From Eretmocerus hayati (Eukaryota; Arthropoda; Insecta; Hymenoptera; Aphelinidae): a stretch of 64,000 bases of DNA. Shown piece by piece: positions 36,738 through 49,219 of this stretch. The DNA is taken from assembly GCA_029851415.1 (NCBI GenBank), contig CM056743.1:33806714-33870713 (forward strand). The letters are read 5' to 3'. The notes under the pieces are model-generated. The model was not told where the DNA came from and did not search any database. It saw only the letters and a list, made by a program, of their open reading frames with translations. Position 1 is the stretch's first letter, and every line of letters begins with the position of its first letter. Made by a program: the position numbers and the translations under genes.

Positions 36738-38789
36738 TAATATCATCAAGACTTCTCCAAATCAGCCAATGAAATTTCGGTGAACTCAAGCCGTGGTTTT
36801 CATGCCAGTCAAACATAATCTTCAATGAGCAAACGTAGAAAAGTTTCATGGTTGGAATGGTAACAAAACCGACAAATGTCGTTTTCGTTCTCCAGGAATC
36901 GGATCGAAGTCATATTGGGATTATGCATGTGAATTAATAGTAGTTGAATGAGTGGCATGTTTATTTTTCATTTTTGAAAAATGAGTAGTGGCAAAGGATT
37001 CAAAATGAGTTCAATTTCACAATGAGTATGGATTCTCAGATGAAGACAAATTTTCCAGAATTCTTCTGATTTTTCTCACTTCTTGTATCGATAAGAAGGA
37101 CATTTTTTAAATTCAAACCCTGATTGACATGCCGTTCTATCCCAATCAAAAATCGATCATGAAATAGCCAATTTTTGAAGTAAATGAAGCAAAAGTTTTA
37201 CCAAGCAACGATTTCTTCTTTCCACACCCACCTTTCATTGCAAAATAGATGAAAGAAATTGTCAACAATACGATGCATTCTTCATTTCCATTGTCGAATG
37301 AATAGCAGACCGAATTACAAAAGTGGCATACAAGAATTCTCTATCTGACATATGTACCATTTTTCGCAGTGCACGAGGCAATGAATCGTTTTTGCACACT
37401 CGTTACACCAGAAAATACCGATGGTCCACGCCAAGGTTTGATGACAATGAAGTCTACTCTGAGCATTTGCGAAATTCTTTGCAGCTCTGCGCAGTGGGGA
37501 AGAAATTGAGGGGCTGCAAAAAAGGGGGGAAAGTTCATATACCTATATACCACCCCATGCAGAGGTGCATTTGAGTCTGCATAAGCATTTTATATATTAT
37601 ATAGGGCTAAAAGGGAGACAGATGCGCGACGCGTGCCGCTCCTTGTTCGGCTCGAGCGGGTGCGCGCGTGTCGAATCTTTTGGGCAGCGCATGAACATTG
37701 AGCAGAAATTATACTAAGGGGTGGATTGTATAGAGACGATAAACACCTTTCACGTATGTATAAAGATGCATCGGTATGGTACTGCAGGGGATGATGCTTT
37801 TAAGCTAGTAGGGGATGCTGGTAAATGCGCTCGAAAGTGCAAATGATGGTCAGGACTGTTCCGCATGCGGTGGAATGTTCAGGATAGCATTTTCTGATGC
37901 GTGTGATTGAATGAGCAGTTTTCTCGGAAAGCGCGTTTGCTTTCTTTATGGGATGATCCATACTGGGCTATGCAATCGAACAACCTAATTTGAAGTGGTT
38001 AGTTGGCGGAACGGGGCTTTTCTATCGATATTCTTACTGAAAAACATATTTTATCCTTCTATGGATTATTGTAATCTGTTGAAAAATCACCAGTGAGCGC
38101 GCAGACTCCAAATTCCCGGAATGATTGATCCTAGAATTTGACTGTTATTATTCATTTTGACATTATCTGTTGGTCTTCAAAGACTGTTTGTCAATTCAAA
38201 CAGTCTTGTACCTGAACCCTAATACATAAAGAGACCATTGCAAATTCGATTGTTCATATAATAAGACCAAGGAACATCGAATAAGCTTGCATCGGAAGAA
38301 ATGTTGCAATAATGCCCCTCGTGTCTTTCACCTTCAAATCTAAATGCCCCAATATTTACGAATCGTGGTTGCACAATCCTATACCATATGATACGCATTC
38401 CATTTACCCGAGATGAAGAGTGCCAATAAATTACGTCACCACCCTTCGCGCGCATTTCATCGCGTGCGTGATAACTGTACATATAAGTCGTGAAAGCAAA
38501 AAGTAGAACGACTCAAACTGTGCGAGGTATAGAAAGGATCGTACATACAAAGCTGGCCAGTATTATTATTACTTAGAAATGGCCCAATGCAGGAATCTCA
38601 GTCGCACCCCAAAGTTCACTACTGTTAAACCTTATGTCACTCTTTTTCGATCCCCCCTGATGCAATCCTCGCAAATTTCCACGGTAAGCTTGCAATGCGC
38701 TTGCGAGTCTGGTTTAATGCCACGAATTTTTTTTTTTTTTTTTAATACTTGTTTTTTCAATAATTTTGCTGTGGTGAAATCACGAGAAA
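36738..38789. other. Intergenic block, no gene seen
   Basis: No supported gene. A GC- and CpG-rich patch at ~37620-37700, preceded by TATATATTATATAGGG, could be a promoter, but no coding exon follows that I can recognise. A poly-T run lies near 38727. Confidence 0.5.
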
Positions 38790-39035
38790 AAAAGTTTTCC
38801 CTTCCACGGGGTATCCTAACATGGTTTTCCAACCTGAAATGGCTGTCTAAATACGGTTCCGTGGTCAATTTTAAGCTACCACATTAGAATTTTTTTCTAG
38901 AGGCAAGAAACTTGTTCTTTCGGAAATTTTTTGGCCTAGACAAAACCCCTATTGTGGTAGCTCAAAACTGACTATAGGACCGTATTCAAACGGTCATTTT
39001 TAATTCGGGAAACCATGTTTGAATTCCCCGGTATT
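38790..39035. repeat. Long imperfect inverted repeat
   Basis: The left arm around 38820-38885 (AACATGGTTTTCC, AAATGGCTGTCTAAATACGG, TTAAGCTACCACA) is inverted in the right arm around 38955-39027 (TGTGGTAGCTCAAAACTGAC, ACCGTATTCAAACGGTCATT, GGGAAACCATG). Arms are about 75 bp with a ~70-bp loop. It is probably the remnant of another foldback MITE. Confidence 0.65.
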
Positions 39036-40510
39036 CGAAAAAATTTGCGGCATCAAAACAAACTTTCAGCGGATACCGGACAATTTTCCCCCTAAAGTGT
39101 ATAACAAAATGAAGAAAATGCGACCTCGAACGCTGAAATTGGTCCAGCCTAGCCCGTTTTGCGATTATTTATCGAAAATTGATTGTGAAATTGAACTTTT
39201 CCTCAAGTACCAATAGATGGACTAATTAGCTCATCCAGCTTCACAGTTACATTGTAACGCTCTAAAACCACCAAGATCGTCTTCAGCTTAGTGCGTCATT
39301 TCTGATGATTCCGTCGTCCAGATTCTGCTCTTCTTCGATTGACTCGCAAGAATTATACATTATTGAAAAAAGAAGACGATTCAGCAAGAATGTTCATCAT
39401 ATTCATTTCTTCTGGTGCTTCGTCAAATTATGATAGCTACGGTAAAAAAATTCATGATTTAATTATGAATCGTGTGATGCTCTTGCCGCAAGCTATGTAC
39501 ATACATATATTCATTTGATAAATTTTTGAGAATGATTTTGACTCGCATTTTTTTTTATTTTCACCCAGATCATAATGCTGATCGTGACATTTTATATAGC
39601 CAGTTGAAATTTCGAAAGTACTCAATGAGTAATGATCGGGTCAACATATTTTGCCTACATAATATGCATGTATACCCACTTCCAGCTCTACACCTCGGTC
39701 AATTCGTGTGAAAAAAATCTAATAGACATACCGAATAAAATTTTTTTCCATCCCTACACAATTCTGAAAGACAATCCCCAAACCTGATTTATTTGCTTAG
39801 AATCAAATTTAATGTAGAAACCGTTACCTGTAACGGTCATCCATGCATTAGTTCATATTGTTTCAGTCAACATATCAATCAAACGGTTGCAATGCAACCA
39901 ATAGACTCGCAAACACACTCATTGTAAACTGCTACCGAATTTTCAAGTTACACGAGAGTAAAGGGTGAGTATGATGGTTGACGCACCCCCATCAAGTTCT
40001 CATACACACATACATATACTAACCAAGCGATAAATCACATTAGGCGTTCGCGGGAGAGCAATCGTGCACCATAATATAACTTCCATAGCAATGAAAAAGA
40101 AGAGACCGTTGCACCCGCTGAGACCAAAAATTCCGTTACACACATCCATGACGTATAATATTGCACCCCCAACTCTCGGACGAGCTTATATCTGTGAAAA
40201 CACCCCCCATCAACGTATATACAATACATCATATCGGGGTACATTATAGAACGTACGTTATATATTTTCGTCGAGCAAACATAATACATCGGTTCTGCTT
40301 GCAATAACGATAACTCCTATGCCTATACGTTATATTGTGTGTATAGGAATGCTTTACAAACAATCGCGGGAGTCGTTGAATACAAAAGGATCGTCGTGCA
40401 AGCACACAGTTGAGCCCAAAAAGTCGCAAATGATCGTTATACACTACATATACGCCTTGAAAAAAAAGATAGCGCGGTTGATTGTGCCACCACTTATATT
40501 ACGCAAAATC
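39036..40510. other. Intergenic block, no gene seen
   Basis: No supported gene; short overlapping open frames only. Confidence 0.5.
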
Positions 40511-41400
40511 CTGGAGCTTCATTAGGGTATGTTCATAGATGAATATGGTATGCTATGCCATATGGAATGTTTTAAGGGGGTCCTTTTTGCTGCTGTTGAA
40601 AATTCTGAAACTAGATCTCGATTTCAAAAAGAATGCGGAGAACTCCAAAATATTTTGGCACCCCAATGGAGCCTCAATTGCGATTTCGACGACAAAAAGG
40701 TCTCGAAAAAAAAGATAAATAACTTTCCATTACTCCAATTCAAAAATGTCACTTTCAAACGCGATTGTACAAAGTATTCGTTGAGAAAATTATTACTATC
40801 CGCTTGCAAGCCAATTTATAGGGCACTTGAGGACACGTATCTCGCATGGCAAACAAACTGTCCTCATGCCCGAAATTGGCTTGCTATCGCATCAGTGTAA
40901 TAATATTTTTTGCAGCTGTGCGCGCAAAGTTTTAAAAAAATGAGACGTCTCTTCATTATTTACAGTGCGAGAAGTAATGCTTGAATGACTTCTCGCACAT
41001 TTTTACATTTACGCACTGATGAAGTGTGCGTAAATGTAACTTCTCGCTCTAATGCATATTCATTCAGGCACAGTTCCAAAATTTGATGTCACGCCATCCC
41101 TCTGAATTTGGCCTTTCTTGGAAACTTCGTTTTCAAGATGATCTTGCTCGGACAGTGGTGCATTTAATTACAACTTCGCGCACAGTTGCAAAAAATAGTA
41201 TACGCAACTCGTGCGAGAAGTTTCCGCATTCGTTTGGCAACTTGTGCGGAAATTGATCTTCTCGCACTTAATGCGTAATATACTATTTTCGCATCTCAAA
41301 CACCCTAGAATCGCATTACTCGACGCGGCGCATTCATTAGTAAAAGTTATGAAAAGTTGTTTGTCATTTTTCATTGCAATTCAGACCACTTAGGGGAGCC
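40511..41400. mobile_element. Hairpin-rich element with repeated CTTCTCGCAC motifs
   Basis: Several nested palindromes occur close together. At 40800-40888 GCAAGCCAATTTATAGGGCA and TGAGGACA pair with their inverses. At ~40980-41046 ACATTTACGCAC pairs with GTGCGTAAATGT. At ~41180-41300 AAAATAGTAT, CGTGCGAGAAG and TTTCCGCA blocks pair with inverses. The core TTCTCGCAC or its inverse appears at least five times between 40965 and 41270. A 123-codon open frame (40529-40900) overlaps the first hairpin. Outer ends were not defined, so the type of element is open. Confidence 0.5.
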
Positions 41401-42084
41401 CAAATAACTCGAATTTTTCACTCAGAGTGAATATTCCCTCGGAAATAGGCTAAACACGCTCGGTGCGGTAATATACTATTATTTATGGACTTTTCTGATG
41501 TTTTGGTGTTCAAAAAATTGTAGAAAATACCATTTGCGCCCCGTTCGTGAAGTTCCCCGCTTCCGAACGATTATTTCAACCCTCGCCTTCGGCTCAGGCC
41601 GAAGACCAATCGCTCATAAGCGAGATACAACCTCATAAACTCGATGCAAAACCTACTATTCTCCAAGACTTATTACGTAGAAATTATTTCTGCCGAAAGT
41701 GTAATTTTCGCATTTTTCTTATTCTTAGATATTTACACGATCTTATTGTTTCATCCAAAGTATGTATAATAGAAAGTAAAACTCGTACATACTTCCGAAA
41801 TATATGTCATTTAGAATCCAGGATTGGTATACCGTGTCATTACCCAAAGTTGAATCCACCCTGAAAACCTCAGCGTTCTCCAGGACGAGCATCAGATACA
41901 ATCAACGCGCGCACCTTCCACACCCAAATCAAAGCCCCGCCCAGCCCTTAAAAATCATGAGTGGGGGAAAGTCCAATCATCTCCCATGGGCGTGGTCTCC
42001 TATAAGTCAACCCCTACCATACCATAAACTCTTGCAGTGCACCTTGAATGAATAAACGCAATCATCAGGACGCGTAAACGCAGA

Positions 42085-42330
42085 TTGCTCCATGCATGCA
42101 TGCACCATACAATACGCTTTTTGATCAAAGAAAAGAAGTGGGGTGGGGGATTGAGCGTCGCGTGCCTTCGATCGGGTGTGGTGGTGGTGGCGTCCCCAAG
42201 CGCCAGCCACCAAAAGGGCCCAACTCACACCGCGGCGTCAGTCAGTCTGCGTAAAGCTGCAGAAGTGGCAGGGTTGTATAAAACGCGTGGCCCTCGGAGA
42301 GACAGACGCCAAACAGCCCTAAAGTACATT
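42085..42330 (+). promoter_or_regulatory. Candidate promoter with TATA box
   Basis: A GC-richer patch in an otherwise AT-rich region carries TATAAAA at 42277-42283 within GGGTTGTATAAAACGCG. TCAGT-like Inr elements are upstream of it rather than downstream. The first AT-rich, ORF-poor stretch that could be its transcript begins soon afterwards and ends at a poly-A signal near 47.42 kb. Only the TATA match and the composition are seen; use as a promoter is inference. Confidence 0.3.
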
Positions 42331-45300
42331 ACATCGTCGAGGGTGGAATATAGGCATTATAATAGTCATGGACTATTGGAGACTCTCGGAGGGTCACGCT
42401 AGGAGTAAAGGACACCCCTGTCTAGACAGGATCTTATTTAATATCTCGTCCTTACCTGGAGGTTGATGGACCTTCAAAATTCATCATCTATAAGGATGAG
42501 GATGGACCTGGCTGTTGTAAATACTGTAAATAATTTGGATAATATGGTGAATGTATACTACGATGCCGCCGAGCTTGCTGGGATTGCATTTATTATCATC
42601 GATCCCACTGGCAGATTGAAGAAACCCCTTTTATTCTTGGATAAGTGGAGGAATACAAGGAGCTGGTGACTGTTATGTAGACATGGAATATATTCAGTGA
42701 TCCTGGATAATGAAACGATCCAGATGAGAATTGACACCTTATGCTGATTACTGAATTGAATTTGAGAGGCACGAGTTATCTTCCCATGGTTTACCGGTGA
42801 GTTGTATTTTTTGTTATATATAGACGTTATCAACTTGTGTCAACCGAAATTTTTCACATTTGTTTTACTGAGTGGAAAAGATATATGGTACTATTTGGAC
42901 ATGGTGACATTTGGGATCGCAGATATTAGATGAATCTCGAGATAAATCGTGTTACTATTTACACGAATCATAAATTCAATAATCCAAGTTATTGGTGAGA
43001 TTGTAATAGTAAGCGTTGAAATTTGTTGAATTTTAGTTATTTTTCTGAAATTTTCGAGGTCCAGACATTCTTGAACTTATATCACGTCAAGTTGCAATAA
43101 TCGAATCATGAAGTTCAGATCACATGCACTAGCATCAATCACTCATCAGTGAGGAAAAAGATCGCTATATAGCTGCAACAACAATGAGCAATTCACAACA
43201 ATGAGTATTCGGTTCTTGCAATCACCTTTATTATTCTGATTAAAAAAAAAAAAAAAAAAATACCTGTTAGAGTGCTTTAAAAAATCAGTAGACCAACTAT
43301 TTTCATTTGCAATGAGATTCTAGACGAAGGTAATAGTGAACCTCCTCAATTTTTCATTTTCATTATCGGTCATGGATATGATCACATTCTATAAATAATC
43401 CATCAATCAGTGCCAGCAAATATTACCTATATTGACACCCATCGCTTACACAATTCACCGTCTATAGCTATAACGAACGCAAATTAAAGGCAAAACAGTA
43501 ATGATTATGAAAGCATTGTCAAAATAAGCCTCTGAAAGATTTATAGATGTCAATCTCTCTGTGTTAAAATTATGAAACTGAGACAAATTCCAATGATCAT
43601 GCATTGAAACGTTTTTCAAACATATTTGGATCGATGCATGGATAATCTCGAGTTCATGTGACCGCAGATTCCAAAAACTTCTGCCTTGATTTTCATAGAG
43701 CGTCAAACTACTCTAATTTCAGAGACGTGTCATATCATACGCTCAATAAGAACTAGCGCAAAATTGGCTGTTTCACACATGGGTAGTTTTGTCGAGTCCT
43801 CGATTGACGAGAAAATCTTATTGATATTTGTACAATAGTAACAGTACACATTTGTGATATTAGATTCGAATAATCTATACCACATTATTTAATTTAAAAA
43901 AAAAACACCACCATCTATTGACATTTGACGGTATGAAAAAAAAATTTTGAAAGATTCATACAGTACGTTAACTTCTGTTGCCCATAATCAATTTAGATAC
44001 TCGGGCTATTCTACATCCATGAAAATAATTTGTTTGTTCAATGGGGGGTGAAATTGCATGTTCTAATTCTTCTTTAATCATGAAATTTCACATTAAGATG
44101 ATATCTTTATCTACCAAAATTTGTCCAACAGGAAAAACGTACCATCGCGTACGATTTTGCCAGCAATTGTCTCTGAACTTTTGAGACATTATCATCTATA
44201 GTATACGGCAAGAAGAGGTCTTCTGTCATCAACCTTCATCAGCCTCGCTCTACTGCTTCCAGTACCTATGCCCAAAAATTGTATTCGGTAAAATTTGGAT
44301 CTTCTTATTAAAATTTCAATCTGACAATGAACCGAAAATAGATTCATAATACAGTTCAACAGCTTCAAAAAAATTCAAAGATCAATGTCAACGGCACCGA
44401 AACTCTATTAAAAGGTGGTTTGCTCAAATTCACGAACTATCATAATTAAAGAGAGACTGATTATTATTGAAGTAAGCATAATAATCGATGCTGAAATAAG
44501 TATGGGTAAGATTGAACAGTAACTTGGTTATACTTATGAAACACAAAACATATCATTAATCATTATTTAAGTTAAAAAATGGACAAATGGAGAGAGATTA
44601 ACCAGAACAATTGAATAATAGTTATTATCATACTCATCTAGTCATGATGTCTAAGTCAAATTTTTTTAGCTTCTCACAGCATTCCGTAAGGAGTCTAGTC
44701 AAACTCAAAAATAATCTATCTAGTCTTCAAATAGTCAATGTAAGCTGTTTAATATAACGATTAATCAATCGAAAAATAGTCACATTCGCGTACAAAACTT
44801 ATCAAAGAGGCCATTTCTAGTCTTATAAAATCTAAGATTGAATAAATCTAGTCGATTGATCATATATAAATACGTATCATTTGATAAATGAATATTAAAC
44901 TAGATTTGTTTGTGAGAGGTGGACTAATATATTCTACATACGAGATCTAAACTCGATGAGATATGTTACGAAATCTCAGCCTACATTCCCAAAGTGCGCC
45001 CAACGTACAAAAATAGTCTTAGGACTCTAATCAGTCAGAAAAATCCTAGTCATAATTTTAGTTACATCCTTAATCAAAGATATATCATCTAGTCATTGCT
45101 TCTTGTCATAGTGATTTTCTAGTCAGAAAATTTTCCATGTTTCATGATGCACTCATACATAATAATGTATCATTTTACATCGATTTTTAATTCAATTTTA
45201 AAGCATTTTTTATTCAAATGCAAAAGCAGGCCACTTCATATCTGCAATTAAATTTTCATTAACGTCTTCTGCAAAGCAAGCAAAACAATCAAAATTACTT

Positions 45301-45942
45301 TTAGTTTCAAATTTATAACTGTGATGAGAATGAAAGAAAAAAAAATTTGAGAATAAGAAGTGTAAAAAACCAATCGCTCAATATTAAACTTACAAATTTT
45401 TCTCATTTCTATTTGAATTTTAATTTTGACATTTCTATACTAGCTGACACTGCCCGTGAATATGCTGCCATACAGAATACGAACCAAAAATAAGGGTATA
45501 TTAGAATGTAGGTTCGTCATTGATCTCGTATATTTTTAAAAGAGCCACAGTATTATTAAGAATATAAGTTGTAACAAATTTATGTCATTATTAGGGTATA
45601 TTATTAATATTTGAAAAATTTTGGGACCGAGCCAGTGAATTTTTCTAGTTTTATTTTAAGCTGGGTACAAAATTCACTTAAAGTATGATTTACTGAATAC
45701 AATAAGAATCACAATTTCGAACACAATAGCAACTCTTAGATCAAAGCAAAAAATGATCAACTGGACAATCAACATACATAACTATTAATTGGATACCTAA
45801 TTCCACAATAAATCGAAATATCTGACATAAAATCATCGTACTTTGAGGTGAGTTTTCAATAAAAAACCAAGTGCCTGTGCAGTATGACATAATACTGACT
45901 TAATTCACTTAAACTCTTTAAGCATGCTTATGATCTATATAT

Positions 45943-45967
45943 TTTTTTTTTTTTTTTTTTTTTTTTT
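45943..45967. repeat. Poly-T tract
   Basis: A run of about 25 T. On the minus strand the sequence next to it reads as ATTGGGCATTTATT running into poly-A, which could be the 3' end of a retroposon. No clear target-site duplication was seen. Confidence 0.6.
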
Positions 45968-46594
45968 AATAAATGCCCAATCTGGCGGCTGAATCCAGTT
46001 TGTGAGAATAGAAAAAATACAACTAGAATCTAGTCAATAAGATCTAAAACCATGTCGTTTTTTATCAAATATTAATCCAGTACGTCTTTTACTTATACAT
46101 AGATGTATGAGTGAAAGATTTCGAACCATAGACATATTCTCAGATTCCAAACCAATCGTCTTTCCTAAAAATTTTCTAATAATTATTAGAAACTTAAGTT
46201 ATGTTAGTTTAGTTGTATTATGCTGATTTGTACATTAGACAAAAAAGTGAGTTTTGATGTAAATCAAGTTCGATATAAGATCGAAGCATTTGAGCAAACC
46301 ACCAAACAAAGACCTCCATTATGTATTGTAAATATTTGCAGATTTTGTATAAGTTGCGTAACTATCAAGTAGGTCAATTAGTATTTACCAATTGTCGATT
46401 TTGTTCTAAAAGATTTTTGAGTATAAAGGATATCTAGTCATTATATATCACATTGAAATCATAGATCATAATGTGTGGATGACAATAAACCGGTTAACCG
46501 AAATAATGATTCAATCAAATTTAGTTAGAGGTATTCATTAGAGGAAATATTGAAACTCAACTAATGTATAAATTTATTCAAATATAATGTAGAA

Positions 46595-46609
46595 GAGTGT
46601 CATCTAGTC
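46595..46609 (+). promoter_or_regulatory. Extended miR-279 target site
   Basis: GAGTGT, then CA, then TCTAGTC. Besides the seed match, GAGTGT is complementary to nucleotides 12-17 of miR-279 (ACACUC in the recalled sequence), and the A before TCTAGTC pairs with nucleotide 9. This is the classic seed plus 3'-supplementary arrangement with a small central loop. Confidence 0.55.
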
Positions 46610-47420
46610 TCAGAGCTCATGGATAAAAACTCGAAAAGCTATAGTCTATTAATGATAATATTTATCAAGTGAAATCAATTTTCACATTTATGAGTTTGTG
46701 TAAAGAATTTTCTAATTTCGGTTGGACAGCTTAGTACAGTAAACCGATCTCAATCCATGAGCAAACAACCTAGTCGCTAATAATTTATTGTTAATATTCT
46801 ACTCATAGAAATACATGCAGTTGACCACGGCGCCACATAATTTATATAGGACCTCGCTTCGTGAAAGAATTCTGCATATACATTTTCGACGTAAAAATAT
46901 GATTACGGTTTATAATTAATTTAGTGTAACTTGTAAACTAATCCGTGGCACAATTCTATTATGTAAAAGGTTATGAAATTATATAAAAATTTTCTTTTAG
47001 AATAGTAACTTTGTATACGTTAGCTTAGTATTTGATTCATGATTATTTGGTATGATTACTCAATATTTACGTGAGATAACATATTTCGATTGTATGAATT
47101 CAACTTAGATTTCTATTGAACACTTAAGAAAAAAATCATTTAATATATTCTATACGTGTATGAGGATACATATAATCTGTAACTTTTATACAATCTTTCG
47201 AGAATTATTTATGTGTGTTTCGTGTGGTTTTCATAAATTTTGTATCATGTGTGTTTAAATTTATTTTATATTATCGTTTCTCTAGGAATGAAAAAAAAAA
47301 AAATTAAAAATCTGTATCCAATGGTTAAGATTATCAGAACAGAAGGAATCACGGCCATAAATGAAATAGCGCAAATAAATCTGGAAATTTGGATTCCCAT
47401 TTTGATGTTCAATCTCGAAT

Positions 47421-47426
47421 AATAAA
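47421..47426 (+). terminator. Polyadenylation signal AATAAA
   Basis: A canonical hexamer at the right edge of the AT-rich ORF-poor block, with another AATAAA near 47506. It would end a plus-strand transcript at about 47.44 kb. Confidence 0.4.
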
Positions 47427-47450
47427 GGATTCAAAGCCAGATTTATAGAG

Positions 47451-49219
47451 TCTCTTTATTTGGATTCTAGACCCATTCTGGAATTTTCCTTTACCATAAA
47501 TAAACTCATAATTGCTATTGACTCTGCATGTAACACTCCATCTATGATATACTCAATCCGCTTTTTGCATGCAATTAATGAGTAATGATCGAGTGATGTG
47601 CATTTCAAGACATCAAAATAAAAAGATACCATAGTTTTTAAGCCTTCAAACTATTGATCGGGAACGGAAAAATGACCAGAGAATTCTGAACTATTCCTCC
47701 AACCATTTTTTCTTTGATTGATGTTGGTATTATAGAAATAGTGAAACAAATTTTTGCAGCTTCGTGATATCATCAATTTTTGTATATATATTGCGATGGA
47801 CCCTACTAATGATGTCCAATTTCGCCTCTGACTAACTGATATTATTTGTTCGAAAAGAATTCTCAATAGCATTCTATTGATGTAGCTATTTTATTTGACG
47901 AAATCATTACCGAAGGTTTTGAAAAAGATCACACTTCTCGCTTTTCTAGTAATCGTGCATTTCAATTCAACCAAAATACGCGAAAGCCCATCGGTTCATG
48001 GTTGTCAAGATGGTTTTTTTCTTTTTTATTACGATAGAAGAACAAAATTTGCTCTTCTCATTCAAATCTTAGTCTATTTTTCGGATTCCATATCGGCATC
48101 TGAATAATTTGGAACAGATCTTCAACCTGAGCTTCTAACTTCTCAAAGCACGTTTCATTTGAAGTTTTGTTATACAATTTCGGCAATACATTCATGATCA
48201 ATGATGAACGATTCGTTCTCCGATCCAAAGATGACTAATTTGAAAAGTTTCCAAAAATTGACGGGTCAATGGTCTGCCTGGAAAAAGACAGCTTTTAAAA
48301 TCTAAAGAGACATTTTTCTTGGCTCATTTTCAAACTCTTTAGTGGGATCTATGTAGAGAATTCGGAAAACTATCTCATTCTGGGATTTTCCTTAAATCAT
48401 TATTTTCTGCATAAAATAATGTGAAAATCGCTTTTGACGTTCAATTTTTCGAGATTATTTTCTGTCGCTATACGGTTCCAATAATAAATGTATAATTTCG
48501 AATGGTTTTTGTGTCACGAGCATCTCGTACATAATTGAATTCAATTTTTAGTCATAGTTTAGCGAGCAATTTTATTTTCATGCCTCAAATGATATTTGAT
48601 CGTCTTATCTGGACAAATAATAATTGCGGACAGCGGCATCAATTACACCGTGTAAATTAAGGAAAACTTATGTCTACATACTTTCAATACCCCCAACCCG
48701 TACGCACTAAATTCTCTCTACGAGATCGCTTACTGTAACTCGGGTGTGAAGGATCGTAAGGCAACGTTTAAAAAAAGGATTTTAGAGATCTTGAGAAGAG
48801 GTACACCGCAAGGATTTTCACGCTAGCATGACTTGCATATAAATGGAGGGTGATTGAATGAAATCAGAGTTTTTCCAATTTTGAGTGTCAATTAAAGGCT
48901 TGAAATTTCGATCAGAAAAAATTTTGAAGCGCATAATTTGATAGATTTTTATCTCATTTTTCAAGTGCTTTTTGGAAAATTGGTGTAAACCCAAACGCGT
49001 TGGAGTGATAACTGTTTTAGTGAAGGTATCCTTGTTCCATTTTGCTTTCTCAAAAGAGAAAGCATTCATTTGGTGCCGGCAGAATTTTCGTCAAATTTTT
49101 TCTAAAAAAATTTTTTTCTGCTCCAGTGAACCTCTTGAATACATGAAATTGGTACAGTCCTCTTCCTTTCGCCAAGATCTATCGAATGTAGGTCACAGTT
49201 TTTCGTTATAACCCCTCAC
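47451..49219. other. Intergenic block, no gene seen
   Basis: No supported gene. Only short open frames and no clear repeats. Confidence 0.5.

Larger units (their letters stand above)
44637..46775 (+). promoter_or_regulatory. Cluster of 12 miR-279/996/286 seed-match sites
   Basis: Plus-strand matches to the complement of the seed GACUAGA are as follows. 8-mer TCTAGTCA: 44637, 44694, 45088, 45118, 46029, 46433. 7-mer TCTAGTC: 44719, 44816, 44847, 46603. 7-mer CTAGTCA: 45046. 6-mer CTAGTC: 46770. I noticed no reverse-complement GACTAG in the same stretch. With A and T each ~35% and C and G each ~15% I would expect roughly 0.3 CTAGTC by chance in this length. miR-279, miR-996 and miR-286 share this seed in insects (recalled knowledge). 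Function as a decoy or heavily regulated UTR is inference. Confidence 0.7.
42331..47450 (+). ncRNA. Candidate long non-coding RNA or 3' UTR
   Basis: About 5 kb of AT-rich sequence has no supported coding region on either strand. The plus strand ends with AATAAA at 47421-47426 and has a TATA-like box ~50 bp before its left edge. The 44.64-46.78 kb part is packed with strand-specific miR-279-family target motifs, which only make sense if the plus strand is transcribed. It could be an independent lncRNA, or the 3' UTR of a gene whose coding exons I failed to see or that lie outside the window. Transcription is not shown by sequence alone, and the boundaries given are guesses. Confidence 0.35.

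Noticed and set aside
35946..36740. Two almost identical ~90-codon frames on opposite strands
   Set aside because: They are the two arms of a palindromic MITE read in opposite directions, so their identity follows from the DNA symmetry.
40529..40900. 123-codon open frame, the longest outside the recognised genes and the repeat arrays after the 13.2-kb frame
   Set aside because: Its last third is one hairpin whose arms pair over ~30 bp, and it sits in a hairpin-rich element. No family match was recognised.
44637..46775. Minus-strand tandem miR-279-like miRNA genes (each TCTAGTCA reads TGACTAGA on the minus strand)
   Set aside because: I checked the best candidate (46433) and found no complementary arm to form a pre-miRNA hairpin; only the seed octamer is shared between sites.
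42331..47450. 3' UTR of nerfin-1, a known miR-279 target
   Set aside because: No C2H2 zinc-finger exon is visible upstream on the plus strand in this window, so this stays only an alternative if exons lie outside.
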